A DNA stretch of 64,000 nucleotides from RGIG3528 sp045629005 (GCA_045629005.1 JAZQQJ010000025.1:7674-71673); one strand, 5' to 3'; positions 26,244 to 34,704 are shown, counted from the first letter of the stretch. Notes: generated by a model not told the origin, from the letters alone. Translations and numbers: made by a program.

Positions 26244-27469
26244 TTATTCTCAACACGTTCTTTACATATAATTGCTGCCTCATCATCCATATTACATTGA
26301 AGTTGAAAAACATCTGTACATTTTACAACATTCTCAGCTATTTTTAGCAAAATATCAAGATCTTCAACCGACCAATTAGGACTGATAAAACGATGCATTA
26401 TATGCGTCGTTTTTTCTTGTTCCGTCAATTCATTTATCTCGTTTTTTTCTGATTGTTTCAGCATAACGATGGAACCCACTTCATATTTGCCTTTATTATA
26501 CATTTCTGATGTTCCGCACCAAGGAAGACCGCAAATATAAGTTTTTCCGTTTTCAATATAAATTAAATTGACATCTCCGTTAAAAATAACATTTTTAAAG
26601 AGTTTCACCCATAAAGAAGCATGCGTACTTTTACCAACACCAGACATTGCAGAAAATAAAATAGCCTTATCCTTGTGAATTATTGAAGCAGAATGTAAAA
26701 CCGTATAGCCACACTTCTGAGCAAAATATAAAAATACAAATCTTGTAGCTTCGTAAATCTCATTCTTAATAATATCTTCATCGCCACTTGACATCCCTAT
26801 TTCGGCGTACTTTCCATCTTTACTTATAAAAAGCCACCTAACAAATTTATGATTATTAAGAAATGCAACGTATCCTGCACGAGCCTTGTGCAGGCACATT
26901 CTTTCATCAAACAAGAAATAAGAATGATGCATTGAAAATCTTTTCCCCACACCCCCTGACTCATTCATACCATCACAACATTTCACAACAATTTTCTGAA
27001 CATTCTTTACATCGCTCAAATCATCACTAAATAGTTCAAAATTGTCAGGGATTATTCTCTTGTCGCCATGTATTTCAATGCCAATTTCGCCGATTTTATA
27101 CTTTCCAACAAGTGGTCTTTCCAGTTGGTCATAATAACTGTTTTCTCGTATTTCGAAGCCGCGTAATTCTTTTTCAAATTCATTCGCACTATACTCCAAA
27201 AACGCATTTGCAATCATCATTTGAACGGAAAACTCTTTAACTTTATCAGATACAAGTTTTTTTTCTTCTTCCCCTTCACATTCAAAAAATAAACAACTCT
27301 TCTCAACAAGTTCATCAAGCGTAATATCACTATCCAACAAATTCCATATGTCCGCTCCGGTAGAATTTAGATTAATCTCCTTCCGCATTCTTGCAGCTGC
27401 TTTCCCCGTAACAAGAAGATATGGTGCGCCGCTTATATATCTAAGTACAAAATCAGGGTTACGTCTCAT
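26234..27469 (-). CDS. PqqD-like domain fused to HPr-kinase-like P-loop domain
   Basis: A 411-residue cytoplasmic protein. The N-terminal 95 residues resemble PqqD chaperones: INLNSTGADIWNLLDSDIT (32-50) then LDELVEK. The C-terminal half resembles HPr kinase and lasso-peptide tailoring kinases: HSASII (259-264), P-loop FSAMSGVGKST (272-282), NGDVN (297-301) and GLPWCGT (314-320). The middle (100-250) is not recognised. A leader-binding domain joined to a kinase suggests peptide or protein phosphorylation guided by a leader. The frame extends to 27526, but GGAGG lies six bases before the ATG at 27469. It is strikingly AT-rich (30% GC by hand count over 26221-26280 and again over 26641-26700) and has its own promoter, divergent from the peptidase gene. 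Confidence 0.75.
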   Translation of the reverse strand: MRRNPDFVLRYISGAPYLLVTGKAAARMRKEINLNSTGADIWNLLDSDITLDELVEKSCLFFECEGEEEKKLVSDKVKEFSVQMMIANAFLEYSANEFEKELRGFEIRENSYYDQLERPLVGKYKIGEIGIEIHGDKRIIPDNFELFSDDLSDVKNVQKIVVKCCDGMNESGGVGKRFSMHHSYFLFDERMCLHKARAGYVAFLNNHKFVRWLFISKDGKYAEIGMSSGDEDIIKNEIYEATRFVFLYFAQKCGYTVLHSASIIHKDKAILFSAMSGVGKSTHASLWVKLFKNVIFNGDVNLIYIENGKTYICGLPWCGTSEMYNKGKYEVGSIVMLKQSEKNEINELTEQEKTTHIMHRFISPNWSVEDLDILLKIAENVVKCTDVFQLQCNMDDEAAIICKERVENNYI

Positions 27470-27497
27470 AGTAAGCCTCCAAACATTTATCTTAATG

Positions 27498-27526
27498 ATA
27501 ATATCATTTTTAGCGAATAAAACCAA
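27498..27526 (-). promoter_or_regulatory. Promoter of the PqqD-kinase gene
   Basis: Minus strand TTGGTT, 17-base spacer, TATTAT, about 30 bases ahead of the ATG at 27469. Confidence 0.6.
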
Positions 27527-27573
27527 TTAAGAAATCCTAACCATTTTTCATATAGCCTATTTTGAGACACTTC

Positions 27574-27602
27574 TTGCACATTTTGTCCAAGTCTTCTATA
27601 AT
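27574..27602 (+). promoter_or_regulatory. Promoter of the S26-type peptidase gene
   Basis: TTGCAC, 17-base spacer, perfect TATAAT. Start near 27609, leaving a leader of about 100 bases before the TTG start codon. Divergent from the PqqD-kinase promoter. Confidence 0.75.
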
Positions 27603-27709
27603 CAAATTTGTTGTTATCTGTTCATTTAACGAACAATCAAAGCTATTACATTTTTGTCTTACCACCACTTTTTTATGGTTTAAAATTTCTATTTATCAAG
27701 GAGCTCACT

Positions 27710-28147
27710 TTGGCTAAACTTGACGTTGAAAAAACACTTATGGCAGGATTGCCGGTTACATTCCCGCTCACCGGAATGAGTATGAATCCTCTTTTTATGG
27801 GCGGACGTGACTACATTACCGCCGAGCCCGTTCCGGAAGGTTATAAATTCAAGCGCTTGGACGTAGTTCTTTACCGACGTGAAGGAAGTGTCCTTGTACT
27901 TCATCGTATATATAAGGTTAAGCCCGAAGGCTTATATCTTGTCGGAGACCATCAGAAGGAAATTGAAGGTCCTCTCCCGTATAAACAGGTTCGTGGCATT
28001 ATGACAAGTGCCATCCGAAAAGGAAAAACGCTTACGCTGAATGAAAAATGGTACAAGCTCTACTCATGGGGATGGATGCTCATTCGCCCCTTCAGACTTC
28101 CTATCCTTAATCTTTACGTGAAGATTAAGCTCAAAGTAAAGAAATAG
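27710..28147 (+). CDS. S24/S26 family signal-peptidase-like protease (Ser-His type)
   Basis: A 145-residue protease. The nucleophile is Ser24 in PLTGMSMNPLF; the second active-site position carries His65 in LVLHRIYKV, as in SipW/archaeal-eukaryotic signal peptidases, not the Lys of classical LepB; a GDH motif lies at 79-81. No N-terminal membrane helix is present; a hydrophobic stretch near 118-135 may bind the membrane. Such short S26 proteases are found next to PqqD and exporter genes in RiPP-like loci. The start is TTG at 27710, with AAGGAG six bases ahead; the upstream in-frame ATG at 27608 lies at the transcription start and is rejected. Probable leader-removing enzyme of this locus. Confidence 0.8.
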   Translation: MAKLDVEKTLMAGLPVTFPLTGMSMNPLFMGGRDYITAEPVPEGYKFKRLDVVLYRREGSVLVLHRIYKVKPEGLYLVGDHQKEIEGPLPYKQVRGIMTSAIRKGKTLTLNEKWYKLYSWGWMLIRPFRLPILNLYVKIKLKVKK

Positions 28148-28250
28148 CGTTTAAAATAAACGCATAACATAAACCAAACACAACGTACATTTTATGTACA
28201 AGCATAATTCAAACATAATGTTTAAAGCAAACACCAAGGAGCAATTGCTA

Positions 28251-28811
28251 ATGAATAAGCTCAAAAAAGCAGCATCTGTGTCTCTAATCCTTTTTATGCT
28301 GACATCTCTTTTGGCATGCGGCACAAAATCAGGTTACAGACACACATTGAATACAATAGACGATAATTTAAATCTGGATTTTGAGTTCCTCCAGAAAATG
28401 GACGATGTCGACCTCACCGCATATCACGCATATGAGGATACTGTGACTACAGACTATGTTTCTGACGCGTATTGGGACGAATACAAGAGTGATGGCGAAT
28501 ATGTTCTATACTCCGTGTCTCCGTTCCCAAACTACACATCCGAAAGCATTTACGTTACAAAGATTTATATTTCCGACCCCAACGTCTCATTCTTCGGATG
28601 CACTCTGAATTCCGGCTCGTCCGCCATTCAGGAAGCCTTTGAAAAAGCGGGCTTCACCGTTGAAAACAAGTTCCATAACGGAGCAACAAGAATTACTGCA
28701 GACCTTGGAAACGGAATGGTAATGGGCGTATATATTTCCGCAACAGAAAGATATTTTGCAATTGCCGCAAAGGTATCCGAGAATTCAAGGCTTATAATCG
28801 ACTGGAGATGA
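28251..28811 (+). CDS. Uncharacterised lipoprotein
   Basis: A 186-residue protein with a signal peptide and lipobox SLLAC (Cys23). The mature part is acidic and tyrosine-rich (DDVDLTAYHAYED, VLYSVSPFPNYTSESIYV) with no domain recognised. ATG at 28251 has AAGGA upstream; the frame is open to 28194. It follows the S26-type peptidase by about 100 bases with no terminator seen between them, so it may be co-transcribed, but a link to the RiPP-like locus is unproven. A C-terminal region (GMVMGVYISATERYFAIAAK) could be a small beta-sheet domain. Confidence 0.65.
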   Translation: MNKLKKAASVSLILFMLTSLLACGTKSGYRHTLNTIDDNLNLDFEFLQKMDDVDLTAYHAYEDTVTTDYVSDAYWDEYKSDGEYVLYSVSPFPNYTSESIYVTKIYISDPNVSFFGCTLNSGSSAIQEAFEKAGFTVENKFHNGATRITADLGNGMVMGVYISATERYFAIAAKVSENSRLIIDWR

Positions 28812-28849
28812 CAGTCATTTCATAGCGCGACTCACAAATTATTACCTTC

Positions 28850-28895
28850 AAAAAAACACGGCCATCACCTTTAACGGGTGAAGGCCGTTATTTTA
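28850..28895. terminator. Bidirectional terminator after the lipoprotein gene
   Basis: ACGGCC-A-TCACC (28858 on) pairs with GGTGA-A-GGCCGT (ends 28888), with A run before and T-rich run after; shared by convergent genes. Confidence 0.85.
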
Positions 28896-28939
28896 TAAAG
28901 TCAGAAATGGTAGCCATTTTATCGACCACTTTTCTTTTA

Positions 28940-29851
28940 CTATCTTCTCATCTGCTGTCTCTGCTGAGCTCTCATATAATCATTAAGGCATTGATCTATT
29001 TTAGTGCGTATATAATCACGCCACTCATCTTTAACAAGATAGTATAAATATGACTCCTTAACGAACTCCTGCGGAAGTCCGCGTCCAACAATCTTAAAGT
29101 TCACAAACCCTCTGTCGATGTAGTTCTGTATCTCATCATTTGAGATAAATGCAGGACGGTTTGCACACTCTTCAAAAACTCTTGCGCCGCTCTTATTCGG
29201 ACAGTGAAACTCTGTCGAACGGTCAAACTCCAATTGTGAAAGCGACTCAGCCTTATAATGCTCCGCACGCTTCGGGCAATTAGGGAAACATATCTCATTG
29301 ACAAGAATCTCTATTTTGCCTGCCTGAGGCTCAAGTGCTTTCAAAACAGCTTCATCATGATTCAAATCATAATCAAGAACCACAAGGAAGTAGTCTTTAT
29401 CAACTTCTTCAAGAATAGCCTGCATGTCTGTCATACGCTTTGTCGTTGAAGAAATCAGCTTAAAATTCGGATATTCTTCACGAATATATTTTTCAAGGCA
29501 TGAACGGTTGCAAAGCACCTGATTCATACCATTGTCTGCGAGTCTCATAATGAGATTGCAGTACGTATCATAAACATGCTTTTCCTCGAGAAGAGAATTG
29601 GTCCACGTAAATCGAACGGGCACTCCATGAGCATTGTAGCCCTTAATAAGGCGCTCCATATCTCCCTTTGCAGCAGTTCCGAACACTGCTCGTCCTCCGT
29701 TCCATATCGCACCGGGAAACGTACCGTAAACACTGCCGATTTTGTATCCATCACGGAATTTGCTTGGATTGTCATTCATCAGACTGATTACAATCTGGTT
29801 TAATGTACTAAAATATACAAATCCCGGAAGGTGCCAATATATATCTGCCAT
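28940..29851 (-). CDS. U32-like protein with CxxxCPxRxxHY motif (paralogue 2)
   Basis: A 303-residue soluble protein about as long as, and clearly related to, its upstream neighbour. Shared blocks: HLPGF at the start, IGSVYGTFPGAIWNGGRAV, a DNGMNQVL block, LVVLDYDLNHDEAVL and VNEICFPNCPKRAEHY. The Cys-x3-Cys-Pro motif with His-Tyr resembles the iron-sulfur or substrate site of the peptidase U32 superfamily, which has a TIM-barrel fold, but the resemblance is weak and is inference. The start is placed at 29851 with AAAGGAG six bases upstream, aligned to the paralogue; the frame open to 29872 would overlap the neighbour. Confidence 0.6.
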   Translation of the reverse strand: MADIYWHLPGFVYFSTLNQIVISLMNDNPSKFRDGYKIGSVYGTFPGAIWNGGRAVFGTAAKGDMERLIKGYNAHGVPVRFTWTNSLLEEKHVYDTYCNLIMRLADNGMNQVLCNRSCLEKYIREEYPNFKLISSTTKRMTDMQAILEEVDKDYFLVVLDYDLNHDEAVLKALEPQAGKIEILVNEICFPNCPKRAEHYKAESLSQLEFDRSTEFHCPNKSGARVFEECANRPAFISNDEIQNYIDRGFVNFKIVGRGLPQEFVKESYLYYLVKDEWRDYIRTKIDQCLNDYMRAQQRQQMRR

Positions 29852-29862
29852 AGGCTTCTCCT

Positions 29863-30813
29863 TTACGGCCATACGCCGGGTCTGGGTTTATTCTTAATAA
29901 GAATACGGTTAGACTCAAGATTTGCAAGGAGCTGAATACGGATAAAGCCCTGATACTCAGGCTTGATAAGGTAGAAACAGTATGTCTCAACAAGTGAGAA
30001 AAGGTTACCCGTTCTGCCTTCAATCTTGAAATTGTTAAAACCTCTGGGAAGGTATTCGTTATAAATAGCTTCAGGTGAAACGTATGTCTTATAGTCCTGA
30101 ATTGTGTAAATACAATTGCGTTCGCCGTACTCGCAAGACCACGGAATATGAGGAATATGCTTGTCAGGCGGAAGCTCTCTGTTTGCAAGCTCGATACGAT
30201 GATTCTTTGCAACATTTTCGTAATGTGCACCACGTCTCGGACAGTCAGGTATGCAACAAGGGTTAACAAGAATCTCACATCTGGAAGGATCATTTACCTT
30301 ATCAAGTATGTCCCACTCGTTGTTAAGATTGTAGTCTGCAACAACAAGGTAATAGTCTTTTGAAAGTTCTTCGTTAAGGCCTTCAAGCGTACGTATTTCC
30401 TTGCAGGTAGAACTGCAAATTTTAAATGAAGGGTATTTTTCCCTAATATACTCTTCAAGAATCGGTGAAACCACAAGGACCTGGTTCATACCGTTGTCTG
30501 CTTCCTGCATGCAGAAATTGCAGTAAAAATCATCAAGTTCTTCTTTTTCAAGAATAGGATTGGTGTAGGTGTAGCGAATAGGAATTCCCTGATTATTAAT
30601 TGCTTTAATTACATTTCTGACATAAGTGGCATCACACTGGTCACCAAGAACAAGGCGTCCGCCTGCCCACGCAGAAGTCGGAAATTCACCAAAGAATGAA
30701 CCGATTTTAATTCCTTCTCTGAAGTATTCCGGTTTTGTTTTTAAGAGGTTTAACATGAGCATGTTGAGCGGATAATTAAACCTTAATCCGGGTAAATGAA
30801 AAATAACGTCCAT
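29863..30813 (-). CDS. U32-like protein with CxxxCPxRxxHY motif (paralogue 1)
   Basis: A 316-residue protein: MDVIFHLPG start, IGSFFGEFPTSAWAGGRLVLG, IPIRYTYTNPIL, ADNGMNQVLVVSPILEEYIR and ILVNPCCIPDCPRRGAHY. It aligns through its length with the downstream gene, so the pair is a tandem duplication. The pattern of alternating strands and helices suggests a TIM barrel like peptidase U32; the conserved Cys residues could hold a metal centre. Function unknown. ATG at 30813 has GAGGAG six bases upstream, in preference to the longer frame ending at 30858. The two genes are 11 bases apart and co-transcribed. Confidence 0.6.
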   Translation of the reverse strand: MDVIFHLPGLRFNYPLNMLMLNLLKTKPEYFREGIKIGSFFGEFPTSAWAGGRLVLGDQCDATYVRNVIKAINNQGIPIRYTYTNPILEKEELDDFYCNFCMQEADNGMNQVLVVSPILEEYIREKYPSFKICSSTCKEIRTLEGLNEELSKDYYLVVADYNLNNEWDILDKVNDPSRCEILVNPCCIPDCPRRGAHYENVAKNHRIELANRELPPDKHIPHIPWSCEYGERNCIYTIQDYKTYVSPEAIYNEYLPRGFNNFKIEGRTGNLFSLVETYCFYLIKPEYQGFIRIQLLANLESNRILIKNKPRPGVWP

Positions 30814-30909
30814 AAATATCTCCTCATAATTTATAAGATGGAAAACATTATACCACAAAAGCTTCTACGTACAAAGTAATACTTTGCTTATTATATTTCA
30901 AATGTTGCG

Positions 30910-30950
30910 CGAAATAAAGGAGAGCGCCCGGAAAAACGCTCTCCTATAAT
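30910..30950 (-). terminator. Terminator after the solute-binding lipoprotein gene
   Basis: GGAGAGCG (30919-30926) pairs with CGCTCTCC (30937-30944), followed on the minus strand by TTTATTT. Confidence 0.75.
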
Positions 30951-30975
30951 TTGTTTATTCAGTTATGATAACTAA

Positions 30976-32496
30976 TTATTTATTGAACTCGTCAAGAACT
31001 GCCTGCCATGTAGAACGAACAGATTCAGCAACCTGTGCGGGTGTGTTATCTTCTGAGAAGCTCCACCATGAAAGAGCTGCGCCTGTATCGAAACCAGGAA
31101 CGAGCTGGTGATACTGAACCTGAGCATCAGACATAGCGAGTCTGAGGGAGATGTCGATAGCTTCGAAATCTTCGTAAGAAGCTTCGTAACCAGCCTGCCA
31201 TCCTTCATAATCTTCGTATCCAGGAATCTTGTCGTTGAAGATATCATATGCGAATGCGATCTTCCAAGCTCTGTCTGCATCGTAGCAGCCAGGGATAGCG
31301 TAAAGGTTATCAGATACGTACATAGGACGCTTGTCAGCTGTTGCACCTGCTGAAGGTCCGCAAGGGAATGAAAGAACGCCCCACTCAAGGCTTGCGCCGC
31401 CATCTACAGCTGCCTTAATGTTGTTTCCGTAGTAAGCTTCATCAGGAAGGAATGCATACTGACCATTGTTGAATGCGTCTTTGTAGTACTCCCATGTTCC
31501 ATCTGCAGGCTGCTCCATACCAAACTGCTGTCTGATTTCCCAACCAGCATTAACAGCTTCCATTGTAGCCTTGGACTCGAAGTTGTTAACAAGCTTGCCA
31601 TCAGCGCCAAGTGAAACGAATGAACCTCTGTTAGAGAAGATCATCTCGCCGTAGAATACGCCCCAGTTAGAAGCCATACCATAAATATCGATAACGCCGT
31701 CGCCGTCTTTATCTTTCTGAACTTTACCCATGAGCTCTTTCCATGTATCCCATGTCCAGTATGAAGGATCCTTCTGGTCTTCATAAAGCTTCTGCCAGTC
31801 AATACCAGCATCTGTAAGGAGCTGCTTATTGAAGAAGAGAACGCCTCTTGCTTCAGGATCGCCAGGTGCACATGCGAATGTTCCCTGAGGGAATGTATAA
31901 AGCTTATGAACGTTTGTCTTGCCCCACTTATCAGCATCGTTGAGGTCGATAGCGCCTTCAAGCTTGGAAAGGTCTGTAACGAGACCGGACTTCATAGCTT
32001 CGATGATACCCGGGTCAGCACGAAGTGCGAAAATGTAGTTATTCTCATCGCCACCTGTTGTGCAGTAGTCGATGAAATCTGCAGGAACGTTGCCCCAGTC
32101 AGAGATTGTTTCTCTCTTCATTGTGAAGTGATATTCTTCCTGTGCCCACTCCCAGTAATCCTGACATGCTCTGTCATAATCACTCTTAGCTTCGCCCGGC
32201 CACTTTGAACCGTCTGTCCACCAGTCACGGATTGTAACTGTTATACCGCCAAGGTCAACAACGTTACCATTAGCGTCTCTACGGATAACATAACCCTCTT
32301 CTGTAATGTTGGGATCCTTAGTAGCTTCGGGAGCGTCTGTAACCTTAGGAGCTTCTGTTACCTTAGGTGCTTCTGTAGTCTTAGGAGCTTCTGTTGCCTT
32401 AGCACCAGAATCACCGTTGCCGCAAGCTGCAAGACCAACTGTCATTACAACTGCCATAGAAGCAGCCATAACCTGTCTGAGTTTCTTACTAATCAT
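30976..32496 (-). CDS. Carbohydrate ABC transporter substrate-binding lipoprotein
   Basis: A 506-residue extracellular binding protein of the CUT1 sugar class. Signal peptide with lipobox LAAC (Cys25), then a TEAPK/TDAPE tether (about 33-60), then the bilobed SBP_bac_1-like domain with ARGVLFFNKQLLTDAGI near 220-235 and a DKDGDGVIDIYG calcium-type loop near 262-273. The start is the ATG at 32496 with GGAGG nine bases ahead; the open frame to 32634 is ignored. The two permeases upstream are the natural partners, yet the gene has its own control region at 32526-32688. The sugar is not predictable. Confidence 0.9.
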   Translation of the reverse strand: MISKKLRQVMAASMAVVMTVGLAACGNGDSGAKATEAPKTTEAPKVTEAPKVTDAPEATKDPNITEEGYVIRRDANGNVVDLGGITVTIRDWWTDGSKWPGEAKSDYDRACQDYWEWAQEEYHFTMKRETISDWGNVPADFIDYCTTGGDENNYIFALRADPGIIEAMKSGLVTDLSKLEGAIDLNDADKWGKTNVHKLYTFPQGTFACAPGDPEARGVLFFNKQLLTDAGIDWQKLYEDQKDPSYWTWDTWKELMGKVQKDKDGDGVIDIYGMASNWGVFYGEMIFSNRGSFVSLGADGKLVNNFESKATMEAVNAGWEIRQQFGMEQPADGTWEYYKDAFNNGQYAFLPDEAYYGNNIKAAVDGGASLEWGVLSFPCGPSAGATADKRPMYVSDNLYAIPGCYDADRAWKIAFAYDIFNDKIPGYEDYEGWQAGYEASYEDFEAIDISLRLAMSDAQVQYHQLVPGFDTGAALSWWSFSEDNTPAQVAESVRSTWQAVLDEFNK

Positions 32497-32525
32497 TAAA
32501 TTTTCCTCCTTTAAATGATAGTGCC

Positions 32526-32688
32526 GAAAACCGGTTTGCCGGTTTTCTGTTTTTCTCCTCTGACGAAACTGCATTTTCCGGGATGCTTTTCGTCCGGAAT
32601 ATCTTGAGCACCTGCTCAAATATCTGTACAGCATATTTGAACGAAGATGCGAAAGATCATAAACTTAAACGTTTACTTTGATATTTTA
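32526..32688 (-). promoter_or_regulatory. Promoter and operator region of the solute-binding gene
   Basis: On the minus strand an extended -10 (TGGTAAAAT; TAAAAT at 32683-32688) is followed by TAAACGTTTA at 32666-32675, a 10-bp palindrome with a central CG as in LacI/GalR-family operators, right at the expected start. Two further palindromes follow in the leader: CAAATAT-N9-ATATTTG (32617-32639) and TTGAGCA-CC-TGCTCAA (32604-32619), then a 9-bp hairpin GAAAACCGG/CCGGTTTTC (32526-32547) near the ribosome site. Confidence 0.5.
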
Positions 32689-32754
32689 CCACACTTAGCA
32701 AAATATTACTACTTTTTTCGTAAAGTTTCCGTTTTTTTAGTAAATTTTACCAAA

Positions 32755-33771
32755 TTACATCTTAATACCACTGCTTGAAAGGCTTTCTACGAATCCTTTC
32801 TGTGCAAAAAGGTAAAGGATAAGAACCGGGAAAATAACCATAAGTGTAGCTGCACATACAATTGCGTTAATCATAGCCTGAGAAGCAACATAAGCACCAT
32901 CTCCGCCGTGATCTGCCAAGAGCAATTGGAAAATACGTTCTGATACAGCTGCAAGCTGAAGTGAAATCATGTTAGCTTTGCCAAGGAAGAGTTTTGAATA
33001 AAAACTGTCTGTCCACTGCCATACAAATGCAAAAAGGAAACATGATGTAAGAATCGGCTTTGCATCCGGAAGCATAACTCTTACGAAAGTTCTTAATGTA
33101 CCTGCGCCATCGACGTAAGCCGCCTCTTCAAGTTCTTTAGGAATTGTACGGAAGAACTGTCTGATAAGGAAAATGTACAAACCATTCTTCAGGGCCATAC
33201 ATGTTGCACTCAGCATATAGTACGGAGCAACCGACCCCTTAAGATTTAATGTCTCTCCTTTATTAATCAGCTTGATAAGTCCAAAAACATCAAAATATTT
33301 GAAATGAAGCTGAAGTGATGTTGAAATAACCTGCGGCGGAATAACAATTACAAAGATTACACAAGCGAACCAAAACTTCTTAAGAGGGAAGTCGAATCTT
33401 GCGAATCCGTAACCAACCAGTGTACATATTGCAACCTGAAGAATAGCTGAAGTTAAGGAAATCAGCGCTGTATCACGGAGACATTCTCCGTAATGTATAA
33501 ACTCAGCAGCCTTCATGTAGTTATAGGTTGTAAAGTGCTCAGGTATGGATATGATTGTGGTATTATACAAATCTTCCTCAGCCATAAAGCTCAAGGAAAT
33601 CTTCTGGAGAATAGGCTGTATTATCATGAAGCACATTCCAAAGAGAAGAACAGCCATACAGAGCTTAATAAATACGTTTGTTAAAAATTTTCTGACAAGA
33701 TAACCGTCACAAGCTCTGTTACGTTCCCAGAATTTTGCACGTTTTGCTTTTCGTTCTGCTCTACTAGTCAT
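32755..33771 (-). CDS. Carbohydrate ABC transporter permease, MalG/CUT1 type
   Basis: A 338-residue permease with six membrane helices and the EAA loop LEEAAYVDGAGTLRTFVRVM near 205-224 that docks the ATPase. It is the second permease of the set formed with 33764-34687; its start overlaps the end of that gene by eight bases. AAGGTGG lies ahead of the ATG. A long positively charged N-terminus (RAERKAKRAKFWERNR) precedes helix 1. No ATPase gene is nearby, so it should share a common MsmX/MsiK-type subunit encoded elsewhere. Confidence 0.9.
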   Translation of the reverse strand: MTSRAERKAKRAKFWERNRACDGYLVRKFLTNVFIKLCMAVLLFGMCFMIIQPILQKISLSFMAEEDLYNTTIISIPEHFTTYNYMKAAEFIHYGECLRDTALISLTSAILQVAICTLVGYGFARFDFPLKKFWFACVIFVIVIPPQVISTSLQLHFKYFDVFGLIKLINKGETLNLKGSVAPYYMLSATCMALKNGLYIFLIRQFFRTIPKELEEAAYVDGAGTLRTFVRVMLPDAKPILTSCFLFAFVWQWTDSFYSKLFLGKANMISLQLAAVSERIFQLLLADHGGDGAYVASQAMINAIVCAATLMVIFPVLILYLFAQKGFVESLSSSGIKM

Positions 33772-34687
33772 AATAATAAACCACCTTTGATATGATGAAT
33801 GACGTTATGCCTATAAATGCTATTATTATCGCGAAATATACCCACGCCATTGCTGAAGCCAAACCATAGTCGAGATATTCAACAAGTGTTGTCTGGATTT
33901 TATTCATAACCTGGTTATCTGTATGCATACAGAAATCAATGATTGTGTAAATCCAGTTTACAAGGAACAGAGAAGAAATCATAGGGAAGGTAATCTTCCA
34001 AAAGCTCTCCCACGCTGTACATCCTTCAATGGATGCTGCTTCATACATCGATGATGAAATTGTCTGGAGGCCGGACAGGAAAATGATAATCTGAATACCC
34101 GAAGAAATTGCAATATCATAAACCTTATCAACTATTTCAAATACTTTATCAAACAGCTTTGTTCCTATTCCGAACGTTTCAACCAGACTTTTAATTGTAT
34201 CTGTAATACTGAAATCATTTGAATTTTCCTTAATCATTTCAGCCATATCACCAAGAAGAGAGTTGTTCGTTTCTACACCGAGAATAACACCGGAAGAAAG
34301 GATAACAGGTAAGAAGAAAATTGCTCTTACAAGTGCTCTTCCGCTGAACTTCTGGTTAAGAAGAATAGCAACGAAAAGGCTGAAAATCATTACGGATATT
34401 GTGTTAATAACCATCTGCCAGGCACTGTCTGTAAGCCACTGAGGAAAGTCAATATCATTTAAAAATGCATATTTATAGTTCGCGAGTCCCGTCCACTCAA
34501 AGGAGAAGCCCTCAACGCTGACATTAACTTTACAGAAGCTCATATAGAGTGACTGACACAGCGGTTTAACCAGGAATGCAAGGAAACCAATTATGAAAGG
34601 CAGGATAAACAAATATCCGGCTACCGCTTTTCTTTTTTGCAGTCCTTCATATTTCGGTCTGCGTATTTTTTCTTTTGCTTTTGCCAT
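33764..34687 (-). CDS. Carbohydrate ABC transporter permease, MalF/CUT1 type
   Basis: A 307-residue permease with six membrane helices and the EAA loop MYEAASIEGCTAWESFWKIT near 213-232. Between helices 2 and 3 it has an extra extracellular stretch of about 60 residues (SLLGDMAEMIKENSND onward) not usual for this subunit. GGAGGTGG lies ahead of the ATG. It follows the DUF5696 gene by 17 bases in the long minus-strand operon and overlaps the next permease. Confidence 0.9.
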   Translation of the reverse strand: MAKAKEKIRRPKYEGLQKRKAVAGYLFILPFIIGFLAFLVKPLCQSLYMSFCKVNVSVEGFSFEWTGLANYKYAFLNDIDFPQWLTDSAWQMVINTISVMIFSLFVAILLNQKFSGRALVRAIFFLPVILSSGVILGVETNNSLLGDMAEMIKENSNDFSITDTIKSLVETFGIGTKLFDKVFEIVDKVYDIAISSGIQIIIFLSGLQTISSSMYEAASIEGCTAWESFWKITFPMISSLFLVNWIYTIIDFCMHTDNQVMNKIQTTLVEYLDYGLASAMAWVYFAIIIAFIGITSFIISKVVYYYD

Positions 34688-34704
34688 TGTTTACCACCTC
34701 CCAA

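Noticed and set aside
23921..28147. Classical lasso peptide, lanthipeptide or sactipeptide cluster
   Set aside because: No asparagine synthetase-like cyclase, LanM/LanB, YcaO or radical SAM gene is present, and the precursor-like protein is long with one Cys.
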